This document shows, one piece after another, positions 61,627 to 64,000 of a stretch of DNA of 64,000 nucleotides. The notes beneath the pieces are model-generated. The model was not told the origin of the DNA. It saw nothing but the letters and a program-made list of their open reading frames with translations, and did not search any database. A program made the position numbers and the translations under genes. The DNA lies in assembly GCA_963837815.1 (NCBI GenBank), contig CAWIOS010000009.1, positions 496,001 to 560,000 on the forward strand. Reading direction: 5' to 3'. Every line of letters begins with the position of its first letter. Position 1 is the stretch's first letter. The stretch is from Fen-1273 sp963837815 (GTDB lineage Bacteria; Bacteroidota; Ignavibacteria; UBA10030; UBA6906).

Positions 61627-61715
61627 CCCGCCGCTCCTGGGCGGGGCTTCTTTGTAGTCCCGCCGCTTTTGGGCGGGATTTTTCGTGTCTGGTCAACCCG
61701 CTGCTTTCGGGCGGG
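61627..61715. repeat. Three CCCGCC/GGCGGG hairpins in a row
   Basis: CCCGCCGCTCCTGGGCGGG (61627-61645), CCCGCCGCTTTTGGGCGGG (61659-61677; followed by ATTTTT) and CCCGCTGCTTTCGGGCGGG (61697-61715) are spaced 32-38 bases apart. The middle copy looks like a rho-independent terminator. The third copy lies within the end of the permease gene and encodes its last residues (SRPKAAG). Confidence 0.65.
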
Positions 61716-63012
61716 AATGCCAGTACAGAAACACCGGAACGCCGAGCGTGAGGAAACCGATCCCCGCCCACGCCTCTTCCGGTTTGTTCAGGAGCGTGGT
61801 GGCGACGAACCAGGCTGAAATGCCGATGAACACGAGCGGGGTCACCGGGTACCCGAGTGTCCTGTACGGCCTCTCCGCGGAAGGGAGGCGCCTCCTCAGT
61901 ATGAAGACCCCCGCCGCGGCCAGCCCGAAGAAAATCCAGTCGGTGAACACCACGTACGAAATGAGATTCTCGAATGTCCCCCAGAACAGTATGAGCATGA
62001 TCGCCCAGGCGGTCTGGATCATGATCGCGAGCGCGGGTGTGTGAAATCGGGGATGGATCTTCGCCACCTGCCGGAAAAAGAGGCCGTCGCGCGCCATGGC
62101 AAAGTAGATGCGGGGTGCTGTCAGCGTGTAGATCCCCGTCGTCCCGAACGTCGAAACGAATATGGCGGCCGCGATGACCCCCGCTCCCGCGGGTCCCAGT
62201 ATCGTCTGCATCGCGTCGGAGGCGAGACGGGGTGAATCGCCCATCGCGCCGACGGGGAGAAGGAGCATGTAGGAGACGTTCGTCAGTATGTAGACCGCGA
62301 TGACGACGATCGCGCCGGCGACCATGGCGAACGGTATTGACCTGCGCGGGTCCCTGGCTTCCCCGGCGGCGTACGACGCGTGCTGCCATCCCCCGTATGA
62401 CCAGAGCACGCCCACCATGGCGGTGGAGAGCGCTCCACGTATCGACCCTCCCTTCAGGTCAAGGGGGAGCGTGAAATCAATGTGGCGGTGTGTGCCCCAG
62501 CCGATGCCGGCGACGATGAGAAATCCTATCCCCGCGAGCTTCAGGAGCGTGAACACGTCAGAGAACATCCCGGCGATTTTCACGCCGCGGACATTCAGCG
62601 CTGTGACAAGGAGAAGGCCCGTGATCGCGGCGACGCGGATGCCGGAGGGGGAGAGGGGGATGAAGTGCCCGAAATACATGGCGAAGGCAAGGCTCAGCGC
62701 CGCAATCCCTCCCGTGTTGCACACGAGAAAGTACGCCCAGCCGTACAGGAATCCTGCAAGCGGGCCGTACGCTTCGTTCAGGTAGACGTAGACTCCGCCC
62801 GCGCCCGGCATCATCCCGCCGAGCTCGGCGAACGTGAGAGCGCCCGTCAGCGCGGTCACGCCGCCGACAAGCCAGATGCCGATCATCCAGGCGGGGGAGG
62901 GGAGGGCGTGGGCGATGATGGCGGGGGTGAGGAAAATGCCGGAGCCGATCGTCGATCCGATCGCGATCATTGTCATGTCGAACCTGGAGAGTTCCCGCTT
63001 CAGCTCCGCCAT
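61693..63012 (-). CDS. APC-family amino acid permease
   Basis: The 439-residue product has about 12 membrane segments. The N terminus IAIGSTIGSGIFLTP is the conserved unwound helix 1 of the APC superfamily; GGMMPGAGGVYVYLNEAYGP (helix 3) also fits. The substrate is probably an amino acid. The start ATG lies directly after the stop of the upstream aminotransferase gene (TGAATG), suggesting a functional pair. The C terminus is encoded by a hairpin repeat. Confidence 0.88.
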   Translation of the reverse strand: MAELKRELSRFDMTMIAIGSTIGSGIFLTPAIIAHALPSPAWMIGIWLVGGVTALTGALTFAELGGMMPGAGGVYVYLNEAYGPLAGFLYGWAYFLVCNTGGIAALSLAFAMYFGHFIPLSPSGIRVAAITGLLLVTALNVRGVKIAGMFSDVFTLLKLAGIGFLIVAGIGWGTHRHIDFTLPLDLKGGSIRGALSTAMVGVLWSYGGWQHASYAAGEARDPRRSIPFAMVAGAIVVIAVYILTNVSYMLLLPVGAMGDSPRLASDAMQTILGPAGAGVIAAAIFVSTFGTTGIYTLTAPRIYFAMARDGLFFRQVAKIHPRFHTPALAIMIQTAWAIMLILFWGTFENLISYVVFTDWIFFGLAAAGVFILRRRLPSAERPYRTLGYPVTPLVFIGISAWFVATTLLNKPEEAWAGIGFLTLGVPVFLYWHSRPKAAG

Positions 63013-64000
63013 TCAGGCCCTGTGCGCCTCCATGATGGCCTCTTCCGTCAGATCCGCCACGCGGTCCATATCCCCGATCGAATTGTAGAAGTGGGGAGAA
63101 TACCGGAGCATCCCGTCCCTGAGTGCGATCGTTGCTCCCCGTCCCATGAGTTTTTCGAAGATGGGCTGGGGATTGAGCCCCGGCCTCAGCGCAATCGTGA
63201 CGATGCCTCCCCTCTCCTCATCCGGGAGCGGAGTGAACACCGTCACCCCGTCGATCGCCGACAGCCTCTCGATAAGCCTTCCCGTGACGGCGAGTATGTG
63301 CGATTCAATCCGGTCCGGGCCGAACTCGATGAGCGTGTTGATTGCCGCGTGAAGCCCCCAGAGTCCGGGCATGTTGAGGCTCCCCCCCTCGTAGCGCCGG
63401 GCCGACGTCGCCAGGGGCTGCCCGTAATTGTGGAAATCCCACGGGGTTTCCACGGAAAGCCACCCGAGGTATTTCTGCCTGATGCGCGATTGAAGTTCCT
63501 CCGTCAGGTACACGAACGCCGTTCCGTGCGGTCCCATCTGCCATTTCTGTGAGCCCGCGGAAAGGGCATCGATCCCCATTTTCTGGACGTCGATTCTCAC
63601 CCCCCCGACCGCCTGGATCCCGTCGACCGCGAATATCGTTCCGTTGTTCCGGCACAGGCTTCCGATCGAGCGGAGATCCGCGCGGTATCCGGAAAGGAAC
63701 TGGACGGCGCTGAGCGCCAAGAGGCGCGTGTGCTGGCCGAGCTTTGATGCAATAATCTCGGTCGTCAGCCTCCCGTCCGGAGTGGAGATCAAATCAATCT
63801 CCACGCCAAGCGTCCGGAGGTTGAGATACGGATAGACGTTGGCGGGGAATTCCGCGTCTGACACAAGCACCCGGTCGCCGCTCTTCCAGGGTATCCCGGA
63901 TGCGATGACGTTGATGGCGTCCGACGTGTTGAACTGGAATGCCACCCTCTCCGCGGATTCCGCCCTGATGAGCCTTGCGATGGCCGTCCGGCACTCGTTC
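63013..64000 (-). CDS. Class V aminotransferase/cysteine desulfurase-like, partial
   Basis: The 5-prime end lies beyond the right edge; about 328 codons are visible. The fold is a class V PLP enzyme: RVAFQFNTSDAINVIA, FAVDGIQAVGGV (PLP Asp), and the Schiff-base lysine in SAGSQKWQMGPHG, followed by GTAFVYL. Such enzymes include isopenicillin N epimerase-like, cysteine desulfurase-like and aminotransferase members; this one cannot be assigned. Its stop touches the permease start codon, so the two are co-transcribed. Confidence 0.85.
   Translation of the reverse strand, partial: NECRTAIARLIRAESAERVAFQFNTSDAINVIASGIPWKSGDRVLVSDAEFPANVYPYLNLRTLGVEIDLISTPDGRLTTEIIASKLGQHTRLLALSAVQFLSGYRADLRSIGSLCRNNGTIFAVDGIQAVGGVRIDVQKMGIDALSAGSQKWQMGPHGTAFVYLTEELQSRIRQKYLGWLSVETPWDFHNYGQPLATSARRYEGGSLNMPGLWGLHAAINTLIEFGPDRIESHILAVTGRLIERLSAIDGVTVFTPLPDEERGGIVTIALRPGLNPQPIFEKLMGRGATIALRDGMLRYSPHFYNSIGDMDRVADLTEEAIMEAHRA

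Noticed and set aside
1..64000. tRNA, rRNA, CRISPR array, insertion sequence or integrase
   Set aside because: No cloverleaf-type T-arm sequence, no regularly spaced repeat array and no transposase or integrase motif was seen on either strand by eye; a covariance-model scan would settle RNA genes.

Overview
The window is GC-rich, tightly packed bacterial DNA with about 51 protein genes, and I saw no tRNA, rRNA or CRISPR array. It probably comes from a Bacteroidota/Ignavibacteria-type (FCB group) organism. The signs are a type IX secretion-style C-terminal tail with an NPFNPSTTI motif (gene at 11805-13751), two carboxypeptidase-regulatory-domain TonB receptors, a DUF4249 lipoprotein and a DUF4468 protein. 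The placement is inference; no phylogenetic marker is present.

Region 1 (1-35.3 kb) is a plant-polysaccharide and sugar region. It has a partial TolB-type gene, then an operon of GH5, a DeoC aldolase, GH9 and an AGE-epimerase/GH26-mannanase fusion. Next is a three-gene sensing unit: membrane-anchored solute-binding protein, histidine kinase, and a sigma54-type response regulator. Further on are a DUF362 protein, a radical SAM protein, a GH2/hypothetical/GxGYxYP operon, GH18, a UroD-type protein, a GHMP sugar kinase, a secreted C1 peptidase (frameshifted), a STAS protein, a large unassigned glycosidase-like protein (frameshifted), GH51 and a Gfo/Idh oxidoreductase. A large TonB receptor (35.7-38.7 kb) closes the region. 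A perfect palindrome, TTATCAATTTGATAA, lies upstream of both the GH5 operon and this receptor. At each site a sigma54-like -24/-12 element follows at nearly the same distance, so the NtrC-type regulator may control both.

Region 2 (38.8-49.2 kb) is core metabolism: NfnAB-type ferredoxin:NADP oxidoreductase, and arginine biosynthesis as argD divergent from argC-J-B-R-G-H, with two ARG boxes between them. No argF is in the window.

Region 3 (49.2-64 kb) is mixed: udk, an MgtC/DUF4010 membrane protein, PPK2 and a DUF5117-type metalloprotease in one tight operon; a PuuD-like membrane protein; a TonB receptor with its DUF4249 lipoprotein; a glycosyltransferase; an APC permease; and a partial class V aminotransferase.

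Three genes (C1 peptidase, the glycosidase-like gene, argJ) are each broken by one missing G in a G homopolymer. This looks more like base-calling error than true decay, but the sequence alone cannot decide.
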